DNA from: Isoetes taiwanensis
Lineage: Eukaryota > Streptophyta > Lycopodiopsida > Isoetales > Isoetaceae
Assembly (NCBI GenBank): GCA_021234155.1
Contig: JAJEKV010000005.1
Location: 5,933,216-5,997,215, forward strand
DNA: 64,000 nt
Direction: 5' to 3'
The stretch's first letter is position 1. Every line of letters begins with the position of its first letter. The notes beneath the pieces are model-generated. The model worked only from the letters and a program-made list of their open reading frames with translations, was not told where the DNA came from and ran no database searches. This document shows, piece after piece, positions 10,799 through 23,534 of this stretch. Both the position numbers and the translations under genes were made by a program.

Positions 10799-10809
10799 AC
10801 ATCTAGCAA
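9954..10809 (-). pseudogene. Gag C-terminal part, unit A
   Basis: On the minus strand the fragment starts at the array junction and reads [25 protein letters not shown] and FKEAFEGYNLAANYHND. After interruptions near 10620 and 10430 it continues to the zinc knuckle CYYCGGPHLKVDC (CX2CX3HX4C) and the basic tail ending KLPI. It lacks the N-terminal half seen in unit C. Confidence 0.75.
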
Positions 10810-10858
10810 CTATATCGGTATGCCAATTTTCGCAATAGAAATTCAGGACAAAGGGTAC

Positions 10859-11881
10859 CTCTATAGCATATTGTTCAGTAGGAAGCCCAAATGCATTCCA
10901 GCCCGTTGGATGGAGGACATTGAATCACTGCATTCATTTACATCTAGCAACTATATCGGTTGCAGTGTATCCTTCAGGATGTCCAACGTGCAAGCCTGCT
11001 CCACTAAATGAAGCAACAAATAGAACAGTGTTTAAGACATTATGCATAGACAATTTTCAAAGTAATAATATTTGTCTGCTCTCGTGTCAGGAACCCAAGT
11101 TGCATTGGCTAATGTGACTATCTTTATGCTCTTACAAGAATGCATTCAGCATGCCAGTTGAGCAATCAAATGATTATGTTGTTTCCTAATTATGTTCAAC
11201 CTTCCATATCTGCTAGAACAAAGTTCTCCAGTGGTTTATTGGCCTCATTCTTTATCAATTGTCCTATCTCATAACTACTTGCTAAATTCTAAAGCTCCGG
11301 CCTATATACATTATGACTAATATGCTTTTATTGGCCACTAATATCTAAATTGCATTGTTCTAATTGGATTTGCATTAAGCACATGCTATTGAGAATACCT
11401 GGAGTATGGAAACATGTCGAGCACATAATATTTAGGCTTGGATTTGTCAACCTCATTAGGAGTCCTGAAAGTCTGATGTTCCTTCCAGTATTGCTGCCAT
11501 TTTTTTTTTCAATTTCAGGAAATGGATACACCACGGGCTTCTGAATACCTTCAATTGTTTTCGTTGTTATTGCTGTTGTTATCTGTGCCCCTGCAACCTG
11601 AATTGTTGAGGAAAAAATATGTCCAACAGAGATTCTGCTGGTGCAAAAACAATTTGGCGAGCCAAAATTAAGGCAAGAAAAGTTTGTTCCAGCTCCTCCA
11701 GGCCTCGTTTGCAGGAAGCTTGGATTGGGTGGTAATAAAGAAGCTCCTAGTTTTGCAAACGTAAGAAGTAAACGCCTGGGGTATGATTGTAGAAGATATT
11801 ACAGATGCCCCCGCTGCTTTTGCCCCCTGCCATGCTATGCCACTATGAAGTCACATCATCGCCCGGGGATTGCATAGCCAT
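10859..11881 (-). pseudogene. Leucyl-tRNA synthetase exons 1-2 (unit B)
   Basis: This has the same structure as in unit A without the retroposon: presequence from about 11881, exon 1 through [21 protein letters not shown] to 11399, then exon 2 at 11003-10859 with HVGH and the same two TGA codons. The uninterrupted exon 1 joins the presequence ([18 protein letters not shown]) to the catalytic N-terminus in one frame. Shared lesions show the gene fragment was already dead before amplification. Confidence 0.8.
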
Positions 11882-12703
11882 AGCTCCACTATCTTCCAAA
11901 GAAAACCCAAACCATCTCTACCATCAAAGGCATCCCAAACAATCTCTGCCATTCAAGTATCACAAAGTGTCACAAAAACCCTAACTAATCCAAGGCAATC
12001 ACAACCACGTATTTAAAATATTTTATGGGATATTAAGGGAAACTGCCCACCTACGGGGCACCTACATGTGGCGGTGTAGGTTTTGCCACAGTTAGGGTTT
12101 AGTTTTTCCAGGGTAACGGTGCACGATACATCCACCAAAAAACAGAGCAGTTAGGTTTAGGGTTTGTTGACGATGCCGACGGCCATAGCTACGCCCTCTG
12201 ATGGAGACCTCCTGCTCCACCACGAATCTGCAATCTTCCACTTCAACGATTTTGGTGTCCTTCATGGAGAGTGAAACATCTTCCTATGGGACATCCCTCA
12301 AGCAAATCTCTTAATCTTTTGGAGGGAGTTTTGGCGCCAAAGCTTAGGCTTTAGGTAGCTAACAGCTTGCTGCTGCTCTATTCTACGAAATCAAACCATT
12401 ACAAAAGCTAAGTTCTAAAAAAAGATTCAATGATTTGGTGTATTTGACTTGAACTTAACTGATCTTTTTTCCCTTTTTTAGTTTCAGACATGCATGTGGA
12501 GAAAGATAATCATGCTGGACAAAGATCAAGCCATACAGATGGACATCCATGTTAATTTATAGCCACAGGTTTGCTTCTTCAATTCATTTTATTCCCTCCA
12601 TTAATTCCCTCCAAAAACAGGTGCCCTTATATATCACTCATATCTCTTACGAGTTAGTATCTCTATTTCTGTTAAGTCTATTTCTGCTCCAACTTCTGTC
12701 ACC

Positions 12704-14792
12704 ATGAATCTTTGAGGTAGAAAGATTGGCCCATCCATAGAGAGTGTTCCCAAAGCCAAAAAGCCCAGCAAATCTCTCATCCATACCCCTGTGCCTCCAT
12801 CTACACTTGGCAGCAAGAGAGTAAGATCCTGTAAAAGAGGGGCATGGACTGTGGAGGCCATGGAGGAGGCTTTAGAGGCTGTTGAGGATGGTATGTCCAT
12901 TAGAAAATCCTCAATCCATTATGGTATTCCAGCAACTACCCTTTCTCGTTGGGTTTATGGTGAGTGTGAAGTGAAAGGGGGATCTAAACCCAAGGGTTTG
13001 ACAGATGAGAAGGAAGCAGAATTGGTTAAGTGGGCATTGCAAATGTGTGATGAGGGTAGGGGAGTTACACTTGGTGTCATGAGGGAGAAGGCAGCTGAGA
13101 TGTGTTCCAACAGGCATACTTGCTTCAAGGAGGGCATACCTGGCTACAAATGGTGGCAGCTTTTTAGGCGTAGGCATCCTGAAATTCCCCTTAGATCTGC
13201 TCAATGTGTAGAAGTGCAAAGAGTGAAGGCAATCAACTCTACAAATTTAATTGGTTTCTATACTGGTCTTAGGAAAGCTTTTGATAATTTAGACTTGGAA
13301 CCATGTAGAATATGGAATTGTGACGAGATGGGTGTGCAAGCAGGTAGTAGATGTGGTATGAGAGTTGTGGCCAGAAAGGGGAATAGGAATGTTAATGAGA
13401 CTATCCCCAAGAATAGAGAGTGGCTAACTGCTCTATGTTGCATTAGTGCTGCAGGCCATGCCATTCCCAATCTCTACATCTTTAAAGGAAAAAAGTTGAG
13501 GGATAGGGATCTTCTTGCTGGCTGTGAACCTGGAGCAGCTATGTCTTATCAAAAGAAAGCTTGGATGACTAATGACCTCTTTGATGCATGGCTGGATCGT
13601 TTTAAGATCAATGTACCAGGGGGAATTAGTTTAGAAAGACCTCATTTATTGATTTGTGATGGCCATGGATCACATATGAACTTAAAAGTGATCCATCGTG
13701 CCAAGGAAATGGGCTTGCACATATTCCAATTACCACCACACACTTCTCACAAGCTCCAGCCACTTGATGTTTCCTGTTTTGGACCTATGAAGCGTGCCTT
13801 TAAAGGTTTGAGGCACAAATATATGGGACAAAATAATATGCATGAACCAAACACGGAGGACATGGCAACATTAGTCTCTCAATCTCTTAGACAAGCATTG
13901 ACTGCCATCAACATCAAAGCGTGGTTTGTCAAGCAGAATTTGGCCATGGAAAATGCTTGTCAGGCAAACAGATCCAAAGAGCGAAGATATGATTGTTCAA
14001 GATAGTGAAGATGAGCAAGAGGGACGAAAATGTGGTCATGTGAATGTTGCGTAAGAATTTGGTTTAAGTTTTCAATGCATATGTTATTTTATTCTTCAGT
14101 AAGGTTAGCAGATGCATATTTTTCATGTAGGTGGTGTAGATGAGGTTGGCAATACTAATGGCGTAACACATATGGATGCAAATTTATTTGCACTTGCTGA
14201 TCTTGCAACTCAGGTTGCAATTGGTGCTCCAGATCTTGCTGCCCCAACTCTTGCTGGCCCAACTCTTGTTGCTGCTCCAAATCTTGTTGGACCAACTCTT
14301 GCTGGTCCCAATTTGGGTCCTAATGTTCTTGGCCCTTCCACTGTTACAGCAGCCAATGCAAATGCATCTTCCAGCAGCATGCCAAAGGCAAAGAGGAGCA
14401 GATTGCCCATTGAGCTTGCACATAAACTTATGGTCACATCAGATGAGATGTTAAGGGCTAGGTTAGATGAACACAAGAGGAAGGAAGAAGCCAATAAAAT
14501 GAGGCTGGAAAAGCAAGCTGAGAAAAAATTAATTCGGGAAGAGAAAAAAAAAAGATTAAAGGAACTGCAACTGAAGGCAAGGATGGAGAATAAAGCATTG
14601 AAAGAGGCTGAGAAAATGGCAGAAAGAAGAATGGAGGATAATGCCACCAAAATGAGAGCTATTATCTTCCATTCAAATGGGAAGAGGAAGCTGGAAATAG
14701 ATCAGATATTTGGTGTTTCTAGGCCATTCACATGGGATGTGGTTGATGCTAGGCCTAGACTTATGTTGAAAAGAGGGTTAATCCCAAAATAA
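12704..14792 (+). pseudogene. Pogo-like transposase, unit B (early stop)
   Basis: The ATG at 12704 is followed by TGA at 12713-12715 (CGA to TGA at codon 4, a CpG-type transition). The rest of exon 1 is nearly identical to A, with the Psq domain and the DDE acids (NCDEMG, ICDGHGSH, LQPLDVS). Near 13918-14050 the sequence departs from A around CAG/CTG sites, losing the frame and the donor AG. Exon 2 (14131-14792) is intact for 220 aa, ending RGLIPK. It shows the full Lys/Glu coiled-coil-like tail without the frameshifts of A. Confidence 0.85.
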
Positions 14793-15323
14793 ACTCTTGT
14801 TGCACCATCTAATTCTCATCTGGATGTTGATTATGGTGTTCATCTTCACTATGGACAAAGTGAATATGAGGATATTCACAAACTAGATGGGAATCAGGCT
14901 TTAAACGAAATGGATGAAGATGAGCATGATGTTGGTGATCCTTGTCACATGCATTCTGAAAATGATGATGTTCCAGCAGAGAATTTCATGGATAGCCAAG
15001 ATCCGGATGATCTTGATGAGACATGCCTGCCATGTAGCCTAGAGGACACCCATATTTGCTCATGGGATAAAAGAAAAGAAAAAAAAAACAAAAGTTCAAT
15101 GGGCCTAAGTTTGGAGAATCTGCATTTGATTATTGGACTGATCCAGATGCATATCATGGCAGGGAACCTATTCCCAACCCAAGCACTCCTAGTAGCATTG
15201 ATGATACGTGCAATAGCTTTGCAGGTCAAGAAGGGGCTAGGAAGACAAAATGTCTGGATGACATATATAGAGAGGAGGCAGAAGCACATCTTAAAAAGTT
15301 GGGAATGTAAGGTAAAGTTTTAA
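14793..15323 (+). pseudogene. Acidic downstream ORF, unit B
   Basis: This is the same post-TAA frame as in unit A. An ATG at 14910 opens MDEDEHDVGDP..., which shifts frame at the A-run near 15076, so the last third is read in another frame to 15323. The product is not recognised. Confidence 0.4.
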
Positions 15324-15607
15324 ATGTGTAAAGGCCTATTTTGTGTTCTATGGAGGCCTTCTTTTTTCCCAAGTACTCATCTGATATATTTTGTTGTTAG
15401 GAGCAGGAAAGTGATTGCTCTACAAACCATTTCAAATGATGATTTATGTAATTACTTTGTTTCTGATTTTGTTTGATTAAGTAATGATGTTTGTATTAGA
15501 AGTAAATTTTTGATTTAAATATTTATGTTGCAAGCAGCAAGAACATTTCGTTTCCCCTTGTTTCAATCTATTTCAGGTTCTTTTATCACCCTCCCATCCT
15601 ATAATTT

Positions 15608-15635
15608 CATGGGCAGAGGTATTCCTCTGCCCATG
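15608..15635. other. Perfect 12-bp-stem hairpin at the TR-GAG insertion site
   Basis: CATGGGCAGAGG-TATT-CCTCTGCCCATG is a perfect inverted repeat with a 4-nt loop. Its right arm contains the target GCCCA and the first bases of the LTR. Counterparts lie at about 8811-8839 (imperfect) and 22401-22426. Past the complete element in C, the pre-insertion flank continues ATCTCCCCACTAAT, giving hairpin plus CTAA-T, as at Helitron 3' ends. Confidence 0.6.
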
Positions 15636-17566
15636 ATACAAATACAAAGTTTTTGGACTACAAAACAATGATCAGAGAATAAGATAATCACAAATAGCTA
15701 CAAATTCTAGCCTTCACGGCTATGCTCTCCACCCAACCGGGCTCAGGCTCAACAAGAAAGCGAGAAATCGTTATCTGGCTTTCTCAAACATCCAGCAATT
15801 CTGCTCAAATACTAATTCAACTGACTAGGACTGTGGGCAAAGCAGGAAACTCTGCTAAAGACTCAACCGAAGACTCTAGCCATGATCAGAGAATAATTTT
15901 CATTTTATAGACGCAAATCAATCTATTTCCGGAAAACCTTTTGTTTAGTCAGAAATATCTTCCAAAAAGGCAAATATCTGCTAATAGCAGGGATTCGAAT
16001 TAGTTCCGGCCTTTTACAAGATGAAATCTCCCTAGTTTTCCTTGATCCGGGACCTTTTTCCAGCTCTGTTATGTTTTCGGCCGAAATTTGGCTTAACGGG
16101 TTCGCGACCCGTTATCAGCCATGCTTATATTTTAAACGAGATATCCAATGGTTTATTGCTTTAAGAAATGTAATATCAACCTTAGCCTAAACATCATACC
16201 ATTGACAAAACTAATCACTAATATTGACTCTGGATGCTTCTAGCCTGAACCGCTCCCCCGAGCACTACCATATCAATTCCTCCCCTTCCTGGGATTGATC
16301 GTCCTCAATCAAGGAATTATATGGCAAATTTACCACAACCAAGTCCATGGTTGCAACCCTAGTTGAATACTCAACTAGAAATACCACAGTCAAATCCATG
16401 ACTGCAACCCTAGTTGATTTCTCAACTAGAAATATACCACAGTCAAATCCATGACTGCAACCCTAGTTGATTTCGCAACTAGAAATATACCACAGTCAAA
16501 TCCATGACTGCAACCCTGATTGAGTCCACAATAAAAAATATTCAAGTCCAGCCCTTTAGGCTAAAAATTTGATCCAGCCTTCAAGGCCAAAAAGTTTTCT
16601 TTATATGCTTAAATAGTAAACAATGAAACCAACATCTATGTTGCAGACATAGTTGTTGTTTCTTAAACTTAAAATTTAACCCTATCCTCCTTCATGGAGT
16701 TATCACTTACCAACCTATTTCAAATAGGCAATTTGCAGTTTCCCCTTTCCTTTTGCACTTTGTCGGCAAAAGTTACTTGTTTATTCGTCTTAGCACTTGA
16801 CTCGGCCGATTGCTCTTCCACCTGAGTCATTTGAGCCGAAGGTCCACTAGAACGAGGATTTGATCTATACTCAGCTCTGCCGGATTCCCTACGTTCCTCC
16901 CGATTGCCCCGATCATTCGGATCTCTTTTTGCGTTTAACTTCGGGCAGTCTACCTTAAGATGTGGTCCTCCGCAGTAATAACACCCACTTTTCTTAAATG
17001 AAGGTCTATCAGTCTGATTATCTTACTTCGTTCTCTGGGCTTGTTCGTGATTATCACCCACACTTGCTCTAGCCCTTTTATTTCCCTTATCAGAATTCTT
17101 GTTATTGTTTGCTTTTTCAGTGCTTGTTTTGCCATTGCCTTTGTCCTCAGGATATCCATCCCAAATACTACAATTTATAAAATCAGGATTTAGCTTCCTT
17201 TGTTGCTTCTTCCAAGGTCTGAGGATCTATGAAACATAATTCTGCATACAAGGAATTTTTAAGTCCCGCTATATATTTTCTTAGCAACTCCTTCTCTGTT
17301 AACCCATCCATTTGAGTGGACAAGTACTGGAATTTAGATGTGTACTGATAGATTGACTCATTGTCACCTTGCTTGAATAGATCCCATTCCCGTTTGACAT
17401 CATTATGATAGTTAGCTGCCAAATTGTAACCTTCGAAAGCTTCCTTGAAGCTCTTCCATGTCAAAATCTTTGGATCCATTCTTTTTCTTCCTTGCCACCA
17501 GGTTCTTGCCATATCTGTCAAATATTTGTCCATAGCCTGCAACTTTTGCTTTTCACTAGCTTTTAC
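15634..17566 (-). mobile_element. Gag-only LTR element, unit B copy, 5'-truncated
   Basis: The LTR lies at 15634-16275 with an internal deletion near 16197, and the target site is GCCCA at 15629-15633. The gag C-terminal part (about 16730-17566, minus) includes an open 130-codon stretch (17575-17183). The truncation point is the same as in unit A, so the truncation is the array junction and not an independent event. Confidence 0.85.
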
Positions 17567-17624
17567 ATCTAGCAACTATATCGGTATGCCAATTTTCGCA
17601 ATAGAAATTCAGGACAAAGGGTAC

Positions 17625-18646
17625 CTCTATAGCATATTGTTCAGTAGGAAGCCCAAATGCATTCCAGCCCGTTGGATGGAGGACATTGAATCACTGCATT
17701 CATTTACATCTAGCAACTATATCGGTTGCAGTGTATCCTTCAGGATGTCCAACATGCAAGCCTGCTCCACTAAATGAAGCAACAAATAGAACAGTGTTTA
17801 AGACATTATGCATAGACAATTTTCAAAGTAATAATATTTGTCTGCTCTCGTGTCAGGAACCCAAGTTGCATTGGCTGGTGACTATCTTTATGCTCTTACA
17901 AGAATGCATTCAGCATGCCAGTTGAGCAATCAAATGATTATGTTGTTTCCTAATTATGTTCAACCTTCCATATCTGCTAGAACAAAGTTCTCCAGTGGTT
18001 TATTGGCCTCATTCTTTATCAATTGTCCTATCTCATAACTACTTGCTGAATTCTAAAGTCCTACCCTATATACATTATGACTAATATGCTTTTATTGGCC
18101 ACTAATATCTAAATTGCATTGTTCTAATTGGATTTGCATTAAGCACATGCTATTGAGAATACCTGGAGTATGGAAACATGTCGAGCACATAATATTTAGG
18201 CTTGGATTTGTCAACCTCATCGAGTCCCGAAAAGTCCGATGTTCCTCCCAAAGATTGTTTGCCATTTTTTTTTTTCAATTTCGTGGAAATGGATACACCA
18301 CGGGCTTCAATACCTTCAATTGTTTTCGTTGTTATTGCTGTTGTTATCTGTGCCCCTGCAACCTGAATTGTTGAGGAAAAAATATGTCCAACAGAGATTC
18401 TGCTGGTGCAAAAACAATTTGGCGAGCCAAAATTAAGGCAAGAAAAGTTTGTTCCAGCTCCTCCAGGCCTCCTTTGCAGGAAGCTTGGATTGGGTGGTAA
18501 TAAAGAAGCTCCTAGTTTTGCAAACGTAAGAAGTAAACGCCTGGGGTATGATTGTAGAAGATATTACAGACGCCCCTGCCACATTCTGCGCCGCCCATGC
18601 CATGCCACTATGAAGCTAGCATCGCCAGAGGGGATTGCATAGCCAT
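17625..18646 (-). pseudogene. Leucyl-tRNA synthetase exons 1-2 (unit C)
   Basis: Exon 2 (17769-17625) matches A and B, including the HVGH motif and TGA codons. Exon 1 (about 18646-18163) carries extra indels at sites that read CTG or CAG in B (for example near 18235-18260 and 18580-18600), which break the transit-peptide and WQQYWEEHQ regions. Confidence 0.75.
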
Positions 18647-19474
18647 AGCTCCAACTATCTTCCAAAGAAAACCCAAACCATCTCTACCATCAAAGGCATC
18701 CCAAACAATCTCTGCCATTCAAGTATCACAAAGTGTCACAAAAACCCTAACTAATCCAAGGCAATCACAACCACGTATTTAAAATATTTTATGGGATATT
18801 AAGGGAAACTGCCCACCTACGGGGCACCTCCATGTGGCGGTGTAGGTTTTGCCACGCTTAGGGTTTAGTTTTTCCAGGTAACGGTGCACCCATACATCCA
18901 CCAAAAAACAGAGCGCTTAGGTTTAGGGTTTGTTGACGATGCCGACGGCCATAGCTACGCCCTCCGATGGAGACCTCCCCGCCCCACCACGAATCGCAAT
19001 CTTCCACTTCAACGATTTTGGTGTCCTTCATGGAGAGTGAAACATCTTCCTATGGGACATCCCTCAAGCAAATCTCTTAATCTTTTGGAGGGAGTTTTGG
19101 CGCCAAAGCTTAGGCTTTAGGTAGCTAACAACTTCTTTCTTTGCTCTACCTAAATCGCAGACCTACAAAAAAGCGAAAGTTCTAAAAAAAGATTCAATGA
19201 TTTGGTGTATTTGACTTGAACTTAACTGATCTTTTTTCCCTTTTTTAGTTTCAGACATGCATGTGGAGAAAGATAATCATGCTGGACAAAGATCAAGCCA
19301 TACAGATGGACATCCATGTTAATTTATAGCCACAGGTTTGCTTCTTCAATTCATTTTATTCCCTCCATTAATTCCCTCCAAAAACAGGTGCCCTTATATA
19401 TTAAGGACTCATATCTCTTACGAGTTAGTATCTCTATTTCTATTAAGTCTATTTCTGCTCCAACTTCTGTCACC

Positions 19475-21582
19475 ATGAATCTTCGAGGTAGAAAGATTGG
19501 CCCATCCATAGAGAGTGTTCCCAAAGCCAAAAAGCCCAGCAAATCTCTCATCCATACCCCATTGCCTCCATCTACACTTGGCAGCAAGAGAGTAAGATCC
19601 TCAGAAAAGAGGGGCATGGACTGTGGGAGGCCATGGAGGAGGCTTTAGAGGTCATTGAGGATGGTATGTCCATTAGAAAATCCTCAATCCATTATGGTAT
19701 TCCAGCAACTACCCTTTCTCGTTGGGTTTATGGTGAGTGTGAAGTGAAGTGAAAGGGGGGATCTAAAACCCAAGGGTTTGACAGATGAGAAGGAAGCGTA
19801 ATTGGTTAAGTGGGCATTGCAAATGTGTGATGAGGGTAGGGGAGTTACACTTGGTGTCATGAGGGAGAAGGCACCGAGATGTGTTCCAACAGGGCATACT
19901 TGCTTCAAGGAGGGCATACCCGCTACAAATGGTGGCAGCTTTTAGGCGTAGGCATCCTGAAATTCCCCTTAGATCTGCTCAATGTGTAGAAGTGCAAAGA
20001 GTGAAGGCAATCAACTCTACAAATTTAATTGGTTTCTATACTGGTCTTAGGAAAGCTTTTGATGATTTAGACTTGGAACCATGTAGAATATGGAATTGTG
20101 ACGAGATGGGTGTGCAAGCAGGTAGTAGATGTGGTATGAGAGTTGTGGCCAGAAAGGGGAATAGGAATGTTAATGAGACTATCCCCAAGAATAGAGAGTG
20201 GCTAACTGCTCTATGTTGCATTAGTGCTGCAGGCCATGCCATTCCCAATCTCTACATCTTTAAAGGAAAAAAGTTGAGGGATAGGGATCTTCTTCTTTGT
20301 CGGGTCGTGAACTCCGAGCAGCTATGTCTTATCAAAAGAAAGCTTGGATGACTAATGACCTCTTTGATGCATGGCTGGATCGTTTTAAGATCAATGTACC
20401 AGGGGGAATTAGTTTAGAAAGACCTCATTTATTGATTTGTGATGGCCATGGATCACATATGAACTTAAAAGTGATCCATCGTGCCAAGGAAATGGGCTTG
20501 CACATATTCCAATTACCACCACACACTTCTCACAAGCTCCAGCCACTTGATGTTTCCTGTTTTGGACCTATGAAGCGTGCCTTTAAAGGTTTGAGGCACA
20601 AATATATGGGACAAAATAATATGCATGAACCAAACAAGGAGGACATGGCAACATTAGTCTCTCAATCTCTTAGACAAGCATTGACTGCCATCAACATCAA
20701 AGCGAGGTTTGTCTACAGAAATTTGGCCATGGAAAATGCTTGTCGTGGCAACCAGATCCAAAGAGAGAAGATATGATTGTTCAAGATAGTGAAGATGAGC
20801 AAGAGGACGAAAATGTGGCTGTGAATGTTGCAGGTAAGAATTTGGTTTAAGTTTTCAATGCATATGTTATTTTATTCTTCATAAGGTTAGCGATGCATAT
20901 TTTTTTCATGTAGGTGGTGTAGATGAGGTTGGCAATACTAATGGCGTAACACATATGGATGCAAATTTATTTGCACTTGTCGATCTTGCAACTTCGGGTT
21001 GCAATTGGTGCTCCGTGATCTTGCTGCCCCAACTCTTGCTGGCCCAACTCTTGTTGTTGCTCCAAATCTTGTTGGACCAACTCTTGCTGGTCCCAATTTG
21101 GGTCCTAATGTTCTTGGCCCTTCCACTGTTACAGCAAGCAATGCAAATGCATCTTCCAGCAGCATGCCAAAGGCAAAGAGGAGCAGATTGCCCATTGAGC
21201 TTGCACATAAACTTATGGTCACATCAGATGAGATGTTAAGGGCTAGGTTAGATGAACACAAGAGGAAGGAAGAAGCCAATAAAATGAGGCCGAAAAGCAA
21301 GCCGAGAAAAAAAATTAATTCGGGAAGAGAAAAAAAAAAAAAAGATTAAAGGAACCGCAAATCAAGGCAAGGATGGAGAATAAAGCATTGAAAGAGGCTG
21401 AGAAAATGGCAGAAAGAAGAATGGAGGATAATGCCACCAAAATGAGAGCTATTATCTTCCATTCAAATGGGAAGAGGAAGCTGGAAATAGATCAGATATT
21501 TGGTGTTTCTAGGCCATTCACATGGGATGTGGTTGATGCTAGGCCTAGACTTATGTTGAAAAGAGGGTTAATCCCAAAATAA
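19475..21582 (+). pseudogene. Pogo-like transposase, unit C (multiple frameshifts)
   Basis: The ATG at 19475 and the first 40 codons match A. The frame is then broken at about 19600-19640, 19750, 19870-19940, 20295-20315 and 20705-20760, nearly all at positions that are CTG or CAG in A and B. The core with NCDEMG and the ICDGHGSH/LQPLDVS half survive in separate frames. Donor GCAG/GTAAG at 20833 and acceptor at 20913 are intact. Exon 2 is broken near 21290-21360, then open to RGLIPK at 21582. Some or all breaks may be sequencing errors. Confidence 0.8.
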
Positions 21583-22115
21583 ACTCTTGTTGCACCATCT
21601 AATTCTCATCTGGATGTTGATTATGGTGTTCATCTTCACTATGGACAAAGTGAATATGAGGATATTCACAAACTAGATGGGAATCGGGGCTTTAAAACGA
21701 AATGGATGAAGATGAGCATGATGTTGGTGATCCTTGTCACATGCATTCTGAAAATGATGATGTTCCAGCAGAGAATTTCATGGATAGCCAAGATCTGGAT
21801 GATCTTGATGAGACATGCCTGCCATGTAGCCTAGAGGACACCCATATTTGCTCATGGGATAAAAGAAAAGAAAAAAAAAACAAAAGTTCAATGGGCCTAA
21901 GTTTGGAGAATCTGCATTTGATTATTGGACTGATCCAGATGCATATCATGGCAGGGAACCTATTCCCAACCCAAGCACTCCTAGTAGCATTGATGATACG
22001 TGCAATAGCTTTGCAGGTCAAGAAGGGGCTAGGAAGACAAAATGTCTGGATGACATATATAGAGAGGAGGCGTACACATCTTAAAAAAAGTTGGGAATGT
22101 AAGGTAAAGTTTTAA
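21583..22115 (+). pseudogene. Acidic downstream ORF, unit C
   Basis: This is the counterpart of 7997-8515. It shares the preceding TAA, has small indels near 21685 and 22070, and has the same A-run frameshift as unit B. It is not recognised as a known domain. Confidence 0.35.
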
Positions 22116-22424
22116 ATGTGTAAAGGCCTATTTTGTGTTCTATGGAGGCCTTCTTTTTTCCCAAGTACTCATCTGATATATTTTGTTGTTAGGAGCAGGA
22201 AAGTGATTGCTCTACAAACCATTTCAAATGATGATTTATGTAATTACTTTGTTTCTGATTTTGTTTGATTAAGTAATGATGTTTGTATTAGAAGTAAATT
22301 TTTGATTTAAATATTTATGTTGCAAGCAAAGAAGAACATTTCGCTTCCCCTTGTTTCAATCTATTTCGTGTTCTTTTATCACCCTCCCATCCTATAATTT
22401 CATGGGCGAGGTATTCCTCGCCCA

Positions 22425-23091
22425 TGATACAAATACAAAGTTTTTGGACTACAAAACAATGATCGAGAAATAAGATAATCACAAATAGCTACAAATTCTA
22501 GCCTTCACGGCTATGCTTCCACCCAACCGGGCTCAGGGCTCAACAAGAAAGCGAAATCGTTATCCGGCTTTCTCAAACATCCAAAGAATTCTGCTCAAAT
22601 ACTAATTCAACCGACTAGGACTGTGGGCAAAGCAGAAACTCGCTAAAGACTCAACCAAGACTCTAGCCATGATCGAGAATAATTTTCATTTTATAGACGC
22701 AAAATCAATCTATTTCCTAAAACCTTTTGTTTAGTCGAAATATCTTCCAAAAGGCAAATATCTCGCTAATAGCGGGGATTCAATTAGTTCCGCCTTTTAC
22801 AAGATGAAATCTCCCTAGTTTTCCTTGATCCGGGACCTTTTTCCAAAATTTCTCATTATGTTTTCGGGCCGAATTTGGCTTAACGGGTTCATGACCAAGC
22901 ATCACCATGCTTATATTTTAAATGAGATATCCAATGGTTTATTGCTTTAAGAAATGTAATATCAACCTTAGCCTAAACATCATAATTTAAAAGCATAGCT
23001 TAGAACCTAGACTACCCTTGACAAAACTAATCACTAATATTGACTCTGGATGCTTCTAGCTTGAACCGCTCCCCCGAGCACCACCATATCA
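22425..23091 (-). repeat. 3' LTR of the gag-only element (unit C)
   Basis: 667 bp, direct repeat of 24770-25441. It contains many small differences from the 5' LTR at CAG/CTG/CCG sites, although LTR pairs are identical at insertion. The same positions are normal in the A and B LTRs. Confidence 0.9.
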
Positions 23092-23534
23092 ATTCCTCCC
23101 CTTCCTGGGATTGATCGTCCTCGATCAAGGAATTATATGGCAAATTTACCACAACCAAGTCCATGGTTGCAACCCTAGTTGAATACTCAACTAGAAATAC
23201 CACAGTCAAATCCATGACTGCAACCCTAGTTGATTTCTCAACTAGAAATATACCACAGTCAAATCCATGACTGCAACCCTAGTTGATTTCGCAACTAGAA
23301 ATATACCACGATCCAAATCCATGATCGCAACCCCGATTGAGTCCACAATAAAAATATTCAAGTCCAAAATTTTTAGGCTAAAATTTGATCCAAATTCAAG
23401 GCCAAAAAGTTTTCTTTATATGCTTAAATAGTAAACAATGAAACCAACATCCATGCTGCAGACATAGTTGTTGTTTCTTAAACTTAAAATTTAACCCTAT
23501 CCTCCTTCATGGAGTTATCACTTACCAACCTATT

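Larger units (their letters stand above)
2779..10819. repeat. Tandem array unit A
   Basis: This is the first copy of a composite unit repeated head to tail at 10820 (B) and 17586 (C). In order it carries LeuRS exons 2 and 1 (minus), a LINE-like insertion unique to this copy, a shared leader, the pogo-like transposase gene (plus), and a 3'-truncated gag-only LTR element (minus). Homology to B begins at ATGCCAATTTTCGC (2779). The stretch left of this point is not repeated in B or C. Confidence 0.9.
10820..17585. repeat. Tandem array unit B
   Basis: This is the second copy of the composite unit, 6766 bp from junction to junction. It lacks the LINE-like insertion of A and has a private deletion of roughly 35 bp inside its LTR near 16197. 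The junction into C (17565-17586) is identical to the A/B junction. Confidence 0.9.
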
